Assembly: GCA_031289775.1 (NCBI GenBank)
Contig: JAITOY010000070.1
Coordinates: forward strand, 1 to 36,426
Reading direction: 5' to 3'
DNA from: Synergistaceae bacterium
Lineage (GTDB): Bacteria; Synergistota; Synergistia; Synergistales; Synergistaceae
DNA length: 36,426 bases
Both the position numbers and the translations under genes were made by a program. The first letter of the stretch is position 1; each line of letters starts with the position of its first letter. This document shows, piece by piece, positions 8,948-16,677 of the stretch. The notes below the pieces were generated by a model. That model was given only the letters and a program-made list of their open reading frames with translations, was not told the origin of the DNA and did no database searches.

Positions 8948-10066
8948 TTACCCTCTCAGGAAGTCCCCTATGGGTATGTCCGTCCAGTCGATCAACTCCG
9001 GCACTTTGAGCGACAGCGACATGGAGCGCGGGACGGCTATTATCTGATAGACTGTGTTGTCCGTCGTTGCGCCTAGATCCTTCATGCGTGTGTCCAGGAT
9101 TTTTTTCATCCTGGCGACATCGACGCTCCCCTTGAAATGTTCGGCGAGGTTGAGCAGGTTCTGTCTGCGCGTGCGGGTCCATGAAAATTTTTCGTCGTCG
9201 GGGCGCGGCAGACCCCACGACGGCTCTGTAAAGTGGTTCGTGGCGACCATGAGCCCCGGGCGCCTGACGGAGAGCCTGCGCTTCACGTCGAACACTGGCC
9301 ACTCGAAACACCTCGATGTCTGGTCGTCGGCGGTTCCTATTATATAAGCGAAGTTCGACCTCGTCGATTGGAAAAAGCTCTCCAGCTGATCCAGATCGGG
9401 CGAGTCCAGAAGGAACATGAACAGCTCCGTGATCGCCGGCGCCCTGTTCGGGTATTGGAGCGCGCCGCCGGACGGTTCGCCGTTGTTGAGCTCGAGGAAT
9501 ATCCCGCACTCGTTTATGCCTGTCGTCATGTAAATACCGCCCGGATAACCGATAGTCGCCGTGCTGAGCGACCCGTCGCCGGGGTGATAAACCGTTGTAA
9601 TGAGGTTTTTCCCCAACTCCCTGAACCATGGAAAGTAGTCGTAGTTGCGACCGTAAATCAGCGGCCCGGACGAGTACTCTCCCCATACGGCAATTCCAGT
9701 GCATTGAGCGTCCGAGACGCCCTTGTCCCTGTTATATATATCCCCGGCGACCTCTACCTCGACAGCGTTCAAAAGGAGCAGCTGCCCGAAGTCGAGCCCG
9801 GAGGTCTCCGACAGGCCAACGAGAACCTCCTTGAGCCTGTGCGGGTAGTTTGCGTAAAAAACCTTCGCGACAGAGTCGGCGGCTTCTCTTGACAAGCGGC
9901 CGGATTTGAGGAGGTTGCCAACTATGGCGGCCTCATACATCTCATGAAGCTGCCTCGAAGCGAGGACGCCGTACTGGCGGCCCATTTCGCGCCACGTTCC
10001 GCGTAGATCTAGCACAGTGAAACCGCCAAAATTTACGCTTTTTCCTCGCTCGAACGAATCCGCCAT
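8948..10066 (-). CDS. C45-type Ntn hydrolase/acyltransferase (acyl-CoA:6-APA acyltransferase-like)
   Basis: It resembles the C45/choloylglycine-hydrolase branch of N-terminal-nucleophile enzymes, which cleave or transfer amide-linked acyl groups. With the start used it is 372 residues. The probable nucleophile is Cys122 in QCTGIAVWGE, followed by GRNYDY (139-144), the usual family signature; NECGIFLELNNG and FAYIIGTADD are further conserved-looking blocks. The nucleophile is internal, so self-cleavage before Cys122 would be expected if the enzyme matures like isopenicillin N acyltransferase. No signal peptide is visible. I chose ATG 10066, which has GGGGGAG upstream, over an open extension to 10126 that would run through the promoter. 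The substrate is unknown. Confidence 0.82.
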   Translation of the reverse strand: MADSFERGKSVNFGGFTVLDLRGTWREMGRQYGVLASRQLHEMYEAAIVGNLLKSGRLSREAADSVAKVFYANYPHRLKEVLVGLSETSGLDFGQLLLLNAVEVEVAGDIYNRDKGVSDAQCTGIAVWGEYSSGPLIYGRNYDYFPWFRELGKNLITTVYHPGDGSLSTATIGYPGGIYMTTGINECGIFLELNNGEPSGGALQYPNRAPAITELFMFLLDSPDLDQLESFFQSTRSNFAYIIGTADDQTSRCFEWPVFDVKRRLSVRRPGLMVATNHFTEPSWGLPRPDDEKFSWTRTRRQNLLNLAEHFKGSVDVARMKKILDTRMKDLGATTDNTVYQIIAVPRSMSLSLKVPELIDWTDIPIGDFLRG

Positions 10067-10083
10067 ACACACTCCCCCTCGTG

Positions 10084-10093
10084 TATAATTATA
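10084..10093. promoter_or_regulatory. Overlapping -10 hexamers on both strands between the Ntn hydrolase and rsmG
   Basis: The palindromic core TATAATTATA gives a perfect TATAAT on the plus strand (10084-10089, towards rsmG) and on the minus strand (10088-10093, towards the hydrolase). Neither side has a strong -35. Two polymerases could not occupy both at once. Confidence 0.45.
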
Positions 10094-10152
10094 ACGTAAA
10101 TTGACGAATTTTCGCGCGCTCAGCAAGCGCGTTCGACGGAGAATAAAGGGCT

Positions 10153-10806
10153 ATGGACGAAGAAACCATCCAAAAACTAAGACGATACGCCGGCCTTCTC
10201 GGCGCGGCCAACGCGAAAGCACGGCTCACAGGACCGTCCGACCCGGATACGCTGTACGACGAGCACATAACGGACGCGCTCGCCGCCCTCCCATACCTTC
10301 CCGAGAACTTATCCTTCGTAGACGTCGGAACCGGCGGCGGGCTGCCGGGGCTCGTCTGGTGCATATGCAGGCCGGCCGCGCGCGGAACGCTGCTCGACAG
10401 CATCGGGAAAAAAATCGCCCTGGTTGCCGAGATGGCCGAGGAGCTGGGCTGCTCGAACGCTGAGGCCGTAAACAGACGCTCGGAGGATTTCGCGCGCGAA
10501 CGACGGGAGGGCTTCGACATCGCGACAGCGCGGGCCGTCGCGGACGCTCGCGTTCTCGTCGAGTATCTGTCGCCGCTTGTCCGGGCTGGAGGCAGGTTGA
10601 TCGCCTTCAAGGGAAAGGACGCGAACGAGGAGACCGACCTTCCCGGTTCAAAGTGGAGGATACTCGGGCTCTCAAAACCCGAACTGTTTCGCTACTCCAT
10701 CGCCGGGAAGGAGAGGTTTCTCGTAATCTGGGAGAAAATCGGCCCATGCCGCAGACGATACCCGCGCAAACCTGGCGACGCCGTCAAAAGCCCCTGGTGG
10801 TTTTGA
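10153..10806 (+). CDS. rsmG: 16S rRNA (guanine-N7)-methyltransferase RsmG (GidB)
   Basis: SAM-dependent enzyme that methylates N7 of G527 (E. coli numbering) in 16S rRNA. It has 217 residues. The SAM-binding loop DVGTGGGLPG (57-66) matches the family DxGxGxGxPG pattern. TARAVA, AFKGKD and a C-terminal YPRKPG are also family marks. The ATG at 10153 has AAAGGG seven bases upstream. It stands alone here, without gidA, parA or parB. It is convergent with the patatin gene, with 39 bases between stops and no clear terminator. Confidence 0.93.
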   Translation: MDEETIQKLRRYAGLLGAANAKARLTGPSDPDTLYDEHITDALAALPYLPENLSFVDVGTGGGLPGLVWCICRPAARGTLLDSIGKKIALVAEMAEELGCSNAEAVNRRSEDFARERREGFDIATARAVADARVLVEYLSPLVRAGGRLIAFKGKDANEETDLPGSKWRILGLSKPELFRYSIAGKERFLVIWEKIGPCRRRYPRKPGDAVKSPWWF

Positions 10807-10845
10807 GGAGAGGCTGAGCGCTTTTTTCGGGTCTGCGCGCCTGTC

Positions 10846-13032
10846 TTACGGCATCTGGTAGTTCCACCAGTAGTTTTGAATCCCCAGAGTATAACCGAAG
10901 CTGAACTCTCCCCGGTCGTCGTATACGAGCAAAAGTTTTCCGTTGAGAAACTCGCCCGGGACAGAAAGAGCCACCCCCAACTCCCACGCGTCGTCCCTTT
11001 TCGACCAGTCGTCCATTATGACGCCATAACCGGCGAACACCTCGCCTCTCACCGCGCCCCACCATGAGTTCAAAAAATTCCTCCCGATACCGAGCCGGGC
11101 CCACGCCGCCTGGTCTCCTGCCAACGGGTGGCGGGAGACGCTCATCAGCTCCTCCTGGTCGCCCAACAGGGCGCGGTACGCCTCGTGCTCTTTGTCGCCG
11201 GTCTCGAGGCCCAGGTCGAGGGCGAAGTGCGTTTTCTTTCTGGTCATAAACGGTATGTAAGCCGTCACGTTCGTCCGCGAGGTCAATATATCGGCTGTGT
11301 TCCACCAAACCTGCGTGTTGATCGTGTAGCCCTTCGTCGGAGCAAGCTGGTTGTCGAGGGTGTCCACGTTGTAGTAGAAATATGGGCCAAACTCGTAGCC
11401 GCCGTCCCTGGCGTTCGTATGTTCAATAGCCGCGCCGATGCCGAACCTGCTGTTTCTGTTCCCGCTGTAGAATATTGCCCTGGCGAATCTCCGCCTCAGA
11501 TCGACAGAGTCAAATCCATCAGCCTGATAGAACTCCTTCCTCGCCCCGAGGGCAAACCCCCACTGTTCGCCTCCATGAAGCGGCGTAAAATATCTCGAGC
11601 TCAGGTTCCACTCTCCCTTTCCATATCTCGCGTCCATATTTGCCGAGTCGCCCCCGGAGAAAAGATCCCTGCCGTCTATCTGCAAGCCAAGCCACCTCTG
11701 CCTGTGCAGATTTGTCGTGTATCCGCTGACGCCCAGTTCGAAGGGCGGACGTTTTTCAATCGAAAAAACTACCTCGACGTCGTTTGGAGTCGACGGATCG
11801 AGCGGCAACGTGTTCACGTCGACAGTCGCGACCTCGTCCCTTCCGGAGATGACGTCGAGCGCTTTGTTGATGGCGTCCACGTCGTACGGCATGTTCACGA
11901 AATGCCTGAACGTCCTCTCGATGTCGCGGGCGGCGCGCCCGTCAAGCCCATCCACGCGAACAAGCCTTACGACCCTCTCATCCGCCTCGATATCGCCAGT
12001 GACCGTCACGAGGGGCGCTGACTCGGAAAGCGCGATCAACTCTTCTACGTTCTCCTCGGCGACGGTCAAACCCTTTTCGTATACCTTGTCGTAGTCCTCG
12101 GAGTCAAGCACGCTGAACGAGCCGGTATCAGGGTAAAGGACAAGATCCGCAAGAGCCTCGTTCCTCCTGATATTTTCAAGTGTCATTATGTCTATGGTCT
12201 GCGTCAGAACGTCGACAACGCTTGTGAAGGAGCTTGCCGGCTTCGAAGTAACCTGCCCGGACAGGTTCACGGCTATGATCGGGTATCCTGGGAATATCTC
12301 TTTCGCTATCTCGACGGGCAGGTTCGCGACGAGCCCCCCGTCGACCAGGAGCCTGCCCTCTAGCGGCCAGGGCTCCAGAATACCTGGAATCGACGACGAG
12401 GCCCGTATCGCAGACGCGAGATTGCCGTCCCTGAGCACAACGGCCTCGCCCGTGCCCAAATCGGTCGCCACACAGGCGAATGGCACAGCGAAGTCGTTGA
12501 AGTCAGTCGTCTGCACGTGTCCTGTGTTCCTCGTGAGGAAATTTAAAAATGAAACAGCCGGGAGGAGGCCAAGCGGCCCTATGACGTTGAACTTTTTGTC
12601 GAAGTCGAGGCGCAAGGAGGAGGAGCTTTCGCCGACAGGCTTGTGGTTGCCGGAGTCGAGCCTGAGCCTCGTTCCGGTGTCCGCCAGAAGGCCCATTATG
12701 TCCGTCTCCTGGATCAACTTTCGTATTTCGTCGGGGCTGTGGCCGGAAACGTAAAGGCCGCCGATCACCGAGCCTATGCTCGTGCCCACTATCGCCGCGA
12801 TAGGTATGCGCTCGCGCTCGAGCACCTTGAGAACGCCCACGTGAGCGAACCCGCGAGTCCCGCCGCCGGACAGCACAAGCACGACCCCTCCGCGCCGCGC
12901 CTCTGCTTTCGCGCCAAAGCTCCATCCAAGGTTCTCGGTCTCGGCGCGGGCAGGGATCGAAGAAAAAATCGTCAGAAACATGCATAAGGCGGAAATAATC
13001 GACAACCGGGTAAAAGACGCGAGACCTCGCAC
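10846..13032 (-). CDS. Patatin-like phospholipase with POTRA and Omp85-type beta-barrel, exported
   Basis: Predicted outer-membrane lipase/autotransporter. Residue numbers here count from the upstream GTG at 13041. A Sec signal peptide (about 1-33, ending in ARA) is followed by a patatin domain with the oxyanion loop GGGTRG (59-64), nucleophile Ser88 in GTSIG and catalytic Asp234 in DGG, so the Ser-Asp dyad is complete. A POTRA-like segment follows at about 345-425, then a barrel region rich in alternating aromatic and polar residues to the end (about 435-731). This is the layout of patatin/surface-antigen proteins related to PlpD, but with a larger Omp85-like C-terminus. I prefer GTG 13032 (AGGAGG eight bases upstream) because the GTG at 13041 overlaps its own ribosome site. 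Lipase activity is inferred. Confidence 0.88.
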   Translation of the reverse strand: MRGLASFTRLSIISALCMFLTIFSSIPARAETENLGWSFGAKAEARRGGVVLVLSGGGTRGFAHVGVLKVLERERIPIAAIVGTSIGSVIGGLYVSGHSPDEIRKLIQETDIMGLLADTGTRLRLDSGNHKPVGESSSSLRLDFDKKFNVIGPLGLLPAVSFLNFLTRNTGHVQTTDFNDFAVPFACVATDLGTGEAVVLRDGNLASAIRASSSIPGILEPWPLEGRLLVDGGLVANLPVEIAKEIFPGYPIIAVNLSGQVTSKPASSFTSVVDVLTQTIDIMTLENIRRNEALADLVLYPDTGSFSVLDSEDYDKVYEKGLTVAEENVEELIALSESAPLVTVTGDIEADERVVRLVRVDGLDGRAARDIERTFRHFVNMPYDVDAINKALDVISGRDEVATVDVNTLPLDPSTPNDVEVVFSIEKRPPFELGVSGYTTNLHRQRWLGLQIDGRDLFSGGDSANMDARYGKGEWNLSSRYFTPLHGGEQWGFALGARKEFYQADGFDSVDLRRRFARAIFYSGNRNSRFGIGAAIEHTNARDGGYEFGPYFYYNVDTLDNQLAPTKGYTINTQVWWNTADILTSRTNVTAYIPFMTRKKTHFALDLGLETGDKEHEAYRALLGDQEELMSVSRHPLAGDQAAWARLGIGRNFLNSWWGAVRGEVFAGYGVIMDDWSKRDDAWELGVALSVPGEFLNGKLLLVYDDRGEFSFGYTLGIQNYWWNYQMP

Positions 13033-13088
13033 CGACGTCACCTCCTAGAAGAAAAATTTTACGAGTCGACCTTAGCCCATCTCGACAA

Positions 13089-13116
13089 AGTATATATGAA
13101 AAATCTCCTGTTACAA
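13089..13116 (-). promoter_or_regulatory. Promoter of the patatin/beta-barrel gene
   Basis: On the minus strand TTGTAA (13111-13116), 16 bases, TATACT (13089-13094). This gives a leader of about 50 bases to the GTG at 13032 and lies just after the terminator of the preceding gene, so the gene is probably its own transcription unit. Confidence 0.55.
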
Positions 13117-13119
13117 CGC

Positions 13120-13158
13120 AAAAAACCGCGACGCCCCATAAAGAAGCGCAACGGTTTT
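13120..13158 (-). terminator. Rho-independent terminator after the exported-protein gene set
   Basis: On the minus strand AAAACCG (13152-13158) pairs with CGGTTTT across an internal GCGC/GCGT stem, and the right arm runs into six T residues (13120-13125). It lies 32 bases after the stop at 13191. Confidence 0.65.
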
Positions 13159-13190
13159 CATTTCATGAGCGGGGCTGCTTTCAGGGTTTG

Positions 13191-14312
13191 CTAATTTGCT
13201 GTGCCGCTCGTATGTTTGCGCTCTTCTTTGTCGGTCTGTTTCGATATCTCATCCAGCGCGTTTTTGGCCGGCTGATAGTTCGGGTTTATGCGAAGCGCCT
13301 CGTTGAACCACGATTTCGCTTCAAAAAGGTTCCCCAACTGTTGGGCAGACCTGCCGGCCCAATATGGCGACAGGTAATTGCCATAATACTCGAAGGATTG
13401 CCGGCGAAAAGCGTCGTACGCCTCACGATAGCGCTTGTTGGAGTAGAAGTTCCAAGCTCCTCTGTGTTGAATCTCGAGAGAGTATTTTTCGACGTCGGCG
13501 AGAGGGAACGTCCGTATCAGCTTTGCGTCAGTGACCTGATTTACGTCAAAGTCAAACTGTCTCCAAGAATCGGGATAAACCGGCTGTTGCTGAGTAATCC
13601 TCGCGGCCGGCGACGGCTCTGGCGGGAACGTCTTTGGCGTCCTCTCCGCCGGCGCCTGCCAGGGCAGACGGACGGACACGCCCGGTCGGGGCGGGCTGTA
13701 GGCGTTCGCCGGCATATACTGAACTGTCCGGACGTCGGCATAATAATAACCGGGAGGCGCTGGCGGCACGTTCGCCGGAAGCCCAAGCAGACTCCACCAA
13801 CTGTCATACTTCACTATTGCGCTGAAGGGATTCATGACCGATCCGACGCGGATCCACCGCCCGTTATAACCCTTCAGGCGAGGGGCGTCCGGTATCGTGT
13901 TGTACATCGCGAATTTTATGTGATCCGCGGCCTCACGTGATATCGGTATAACTTTATCGCCAGTCTGGATTATCCAGCCTTTGCTCGGAAGGTAGACTTC
14001 GCAAAAGCTCTCTGTCGTCGAAACGCCTTTTGTCACCAGCACGGCCAGCGGAACTTTATAGCTTCCGAGCGGCGCGCCGTTGAAGTCGACTATATCCTCG
14101 CCGTCGGCGTAAACCAGATAGTGCTTGCCTACGCTTCCGCCTCCCGACACGCCGATATTCAAATCGTAACCATCCGCCGCTATGGCGATCACACGGCCCT
14201 CCAAAACATCGGCGGCCAACATGATCCACCCCGCGCCGTCGGCACGTACGACCGAGGACGAAAGGCAGAAAAAAATCCCCAATAAAACAAATAATTTAGA
14301 CGGCCATCTCAT
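13191..14312 (-). CDS. Exported protein with FlgT-C-like domain and C-terminal TPR-like repeat, function unknown
   Basis: 373 residues. The N-terminus is a Sec signal peptide (hydrophobic 7-20, cleavage near VVRA-DG). Residues about 36-125 (LEGRVIAIAADGYDLNIGVS, then VGKHYLVYADG, IVDFNGAPLG, IIQTGDKVIPIS) follow the pattern of the C-terminal domain of flagellar assembly protein FlgT: a beta-strand 'lives in G', a VGxxxxVY strand, then 'GD-V'. A Pro-rich linker (about 175-245) leads to a helical region with a TPR-like unit around 285-350 (YREAYDAFRRQ, AKSWFNEALRINPNY). The start is an ATG with only a weak ribosome site. It lies 21 bases after the Pro-rich gene, so it is probably cotranscribed. 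Assignment to the flagellum is inference. Confidence 0.75.
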   Translation of the reverse strand: MRWPSKLFVLLGIFFCLSSSVVRADGAGWIMLAADVLEGRVIAIAADGYDLNIGVSGGGSVGKHYLVYADGEDIVDFNGAPLGSYKVPLAVLVTKGVSTTESFCEVYLPSKGWIIQTGDKVIPISREAADHIKFAMYNTIPDAPRLKGYNGRWIRVGSVMNPFSAIVKYDSWWSLLGLPANVPPAPPGYYYADVRTVQYMPANAYSPPRPGVSVRLPWQAPAERTPKTFPPEPSPAARITQQQPVYPDSWRQFDFDVNQVTDAKLIRTFPLADVEKYSLEIQHRGAWNFYSNKRYREAYDAFRRQSFEYYGNYLSPYWAGRSAQQLGNLFEAKSWFNEALRINPNYQPAKNALDEISKQTDKEERKHTSGTAN

Positions 14313-14333
14313 TTTAAATCATCACACAATCTT

Positions 14334-14891
14334 TTACTGACCGGCTGTTGGCGGATATGAGTCGCCCGGCGTTAGAGAATACGGAGCTGGTACGTTTTGC
14401 GGCGCCGGCAGGCTGTAAGGCGCGGGCGAATGATTCGGATCCGGCGCTCCGCTCTGCCCTTGCGGATAACCCGGCGTCGGAGCGTATTGCCGATATTGGT
14501 TTACAGGAACTGGCGGATAGCCCGGCGTCGGAGCGTAATTTGGCAAGGACGTTGGGTATTGCGCGGGGGACAAGTAAATATGAATCTGCTGCGTTGGCGC
14601 GGACGACTGGGCAGACTCGCTACTCGGAGCTGCCGGATACTGCCCTGGCGCTCCGTGGAACGTCGCCACCCTCATGTACTTCACGCGCGAGGCCGATATG
14701 GGAATCAGCCTGCCGCCGCTCTGAACCTTCCACCTCGTGCTCGTCGGCGAAATTTCATACTGCGTGGTCGGCGCCTCGCTGACGGTAACGATGTACGAAC
14801 CGTCCGGCGCTTCGGACGCCGCCGATATGCCGGCGACCCCTAGAAACACAAAAAACGATAATGCAAGTATTGTCTTCCTTAACGTCTTCAT
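14334..14891 (-). CDS. Proline-rich exported protein of unknown function
   Basis: 185 residues from ATG 14891, which has GGAGGAG upstream; an upstream in-frame extension of nine codons lies before that ribosome site and was dropped. A clear signal peptide (1-25, ending AASEA) is followed by a short folded part (about 26-85, ending KYMRVATFHGAPG) and then a long Pro/Tyr/Ser/Gln-rich tail with imperfect repeats such as YAPTPGYP (twice) and APYSL (twice). I do not recognise it. The tail looks extended and could span or decorate the cell wall or periplasm. It sits between the Tyr-rich exported protein and the FlgT-C-like protein. Confidence 0.75.
   Translation of the reverse strand: MKTLRKTILALSFFVFLGVAGISAASEAPDGSYIVTVSEAPTTQYEISPTSTRWKVQSGGRLIPISASRVKYMRVATFHGAPGQYPAAPSSESAQSSAPTQQIHIYLSPAQYPTSLPNYAPTPGYPPVPVNQYRQYAPTPGYPQGQSGAPDPNHSPAPYSLPAPQNVPAPYSLTPGDSYPPTAGQ
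14463..14537 (-). repeat. Direct repeat, 51-base period, within the Pro-rich gene
   Basis: Two near-identical 24-base copies (14463-14486 and 14514-14537) start 51 bases (17 codons) apart and encode the two YAPTPGYP units. The in-frame period allows gain or loss of units without frameshift. Confidence 0.75.
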
Positions 14892-14959
14892 CTGCTCTCC
14901 TCCTTGATTGCAGGTCAAAAATGCCTGAAATTTATTGATAATATAGCTAAATTATAGGA

Positions 14960-15271
14960 CTACCACCCGTAATAATAACCCACCGCCCCGTAGGCGACAG
15001 GCGCGTAAGCAACCGGCGCTGGAGCGTAGACGACCGGCGCCGCATAAACAACGGGCCTGGCGTAAACGCGAGTTGGCGCGGCGTAAACCACCGGCACTGC
15101 CAAAGGACGACACGCGTAAGGAGCGTATGGGGCGTAGTATGACGCGGTGTAATATGGGTACTGGTAGGGATATGCGTAATACGACGGTCTCATCCACGCT
15201 GCCGACGCAGGCGCGATCCACAGAAACACCCCAAGCAAAACTCCCAAAACGACTTTCCCAAACAACTTCAT
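14960..15271 (-). CDS. Small Tyr/Ala/Val/Pro-rich exported protein
   Basis: 103 residues. A textbook signal peptide (1-24, ending PASA) is followed by a mature part made almost only of Tyr, Ala, Pro and Val with irregular YAP/VYA units (PVVYAAPVVYAPAP) and about 20 tyrosines. There is one cysteine (YACRP). No catalytic domain is visible. ATG 15271 has AAGGAGGG at good spacing, and a strong promoter lies just upstream, so the gene is probably highly expressed. A longer out-of-phase frame (14952-15305) is a shadow. Possible roles: surface, cell-wall or matrix protein. Function is unknown. Confidence 0.8.
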   Translation of the reverse strand: MKLFGKVVLGVLLGVFLWIAPASAAWMRPSYYAYPYQYPYYTASYYAPYAPYACRPLAVPVVYAAPTRVYARPVVYAAPVVYAPAPVAYAPVAYGAVGYYYGW

Positions 15272-15322
15272 TTTTACTTCCCTCCTTACAATTTTTTGAC
15301 ATCATTAGCCTAAGCTAAAAAA

Positions 15323-15350
15323 ATTATAACAGTTACTTTTTGATTTGCAA
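15323..15350 (-). promoter_or_regulatory. Strong extended -10 promoter of the Tyr-rich protein gene
   Basis: On the minus strand TTGCAA (15345-15350), 16 bases, TATAAT (15323-15328), preceded by TGT to form TGnTATAAT. A short inverted repeat TTAGC/GCTAA (15305-15318) overlaps the expected transcription start. This is one of the best sigma-70-type promoters in the window. Confidence 0.75.
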
Positions 15351-15364
15351 GCGCTGAATATAAA

Positions 15365-16630
15365 TTAATTCTTATTAATGTCCCCAGGAATAGAGACGTG
15401 CTGCGCCGGCACTGTTTCGAGCGCGCGTTTCTCCGCGCGAAGCGCCGCGTCGATCAAGTCCACGTCGCCTGCCCACTTGTAGCGCATCAAAGACGCGTTT
15501 GCCGCGAGCGACGGCGTGTCGGGCTCGTACCACTTGAAGCCCCTGTCGCGCAGCACCTCCGCGATGTTGTCGACAGCGCTGTACAGAATGTCGTCATATT
15601 TCTCTTTGCTGTCCTCGAAAACTCCGCCCGTTTTCCTCCTGACCCTCGCCCACTCAGTTCCCGTCCAGAAGTAGACCTCGTATGGATTGTCGCCCTTCCA
15701 TGCTATCGGAACCCTCGGCTCCATAAGAATTCCTATCCTGTCGACCCTGAAGCGCCAGCGCGATATCTCGTTGAAATGTTCGCTCTGCATCCAGCGGACA
15801 GTCGCGCCGAGCGGCATCGGAATCTGGGGGGAATACTGGAGGTACGCGCCTGTGATCGGGTCGCGGCCGTCCGGCGCCCCAAGAGAGTTCGCGTATTCGC
15901 CCCCGTCCTGATCCTCCGCCTCGACGAGTATGGGGAACGATATCGTCACCGGCTCGAGAAGCAGGTTCGCCGGCAGGGGTTGTTTGACCGGCAGCACGGA
16001 CATCGAGGGCCTCGGCTCGCGCCGCTCTTCTTTTGTCAGGATCGGCATAGGCTGGATGCCGTTCGGGGTCTTCACCAGATCCGGGTAATACGGGTCGATG
16101 TCGAGCGCCGCGTTGGCCGCGGCCTGCGCCCTTTCGTAGTCGCCTACCGCGTGGTAAGAGCGCGACAGCCAATACCATGCGTCCGGCGACTCCGGGTATG
16201 CTTCGAGATAACTTTTAAGAACCTGTATGGCGCTGCGGAAACGGCCGTTCTCCACGAGGTTCTGCCCTATTACGAGCGGGCGCAGAACCTTGTCCTCCTC
16301 AGCGAGGCGGCGCGCTGTCTCCGCGTCGTGTTCGGCCTTGGCTCTCCTCTCGGCCTCGGCCTTTTTCCTCGCGGCCTCAGCCGCGCGCCTGCGGGCCTCG
16401 GCCGCGCGCTTCTGCCTCGCGATCCTCGCGTCCTCCTCGCGCTTTTTCACCTCCTCGCGCTCCCTCTCCTCGTCCTCCTCCGTCCGGATGGACTCGTCGG
16501 GCGGAGATTTGCTGTCCGCGAAAGAGGCGGGCAGCGTGAGCGAGGTCAGCAGGCCAAAGCAGAATATAGCGAGGAAAAATATCATTACGAGCCTCGTCGC
16601 TAGATTTTTTTTACCAGGACGATCAATCAT
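15365..16630 (-). CDS. Exported or membrane-anchored coiled-coil/TPR protein, function unknown
   Basis: 421 residues from ATG 16630. That ATG has GGGAG at good spacing; a TTG three codons earlier is too close to the ribosome site. A hydrophobic N-terminal segment (about 12-36) is a signal peptide or anchor. Residues about 50-115 are a highly charged Arg/Ala/Glu coiled coil. Residues about 118-190 contain TPR-like helices (AIQVLKSYLEAYPESPDAWYWLSRSYHAVGDYERA type). The C-terminal part (about 225-400) is a globular, beta-rich domain with many aromatics and VEAEDQDGGEYANSLGAPDG, reminiscent of a carbohydrate-binding or discoidin-like fold, though I cannot confirm it. It lies between the FlgT-like gene and the Tyr-rich gene on the same strand. 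No function is assigned. Confidence 0.75.
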   Translation of the reverse strand: MIDRPGKKNLATRLVMIFFLAIFCFGLLTSLTLPASFADSKSPPDESIRTEEDEEREREEVKKREEDARIARQKRAAEARRRAAEAARKKAEAERRAKAEHDAETARRLAEEDKVLRPLVIGQNLVENGRFRSAIQVLKSYLEAYPESPDAWYWLSRSYHAVGDYERAQAAANAALDIDPYYPDLVKTPNGIQPMPILTKEERREPRPSMSVLPVKQPLPANLLLEPVTISFPILVEAEDQDGGEYANSLGAPDGRDPITGAYLQYSPQIPMPLGATVRWMQSEHFNEISRWRFRVDRIGILMEPRVPIAWKGDNPYEVYFWTGTEWARVRRKTGGVFEDSKEKYDDILYSAVDNIAEVLRDRGFKWYEPDTPSLAANASLMRYKWAGDVDLIDAALRAEKRALETVPAQHVSIPGDINKN

Positions 16631-16677
16631 AGAGAACAACTCCCATCAAAAGTTAAAGTTATGGAAACCCAATATTT

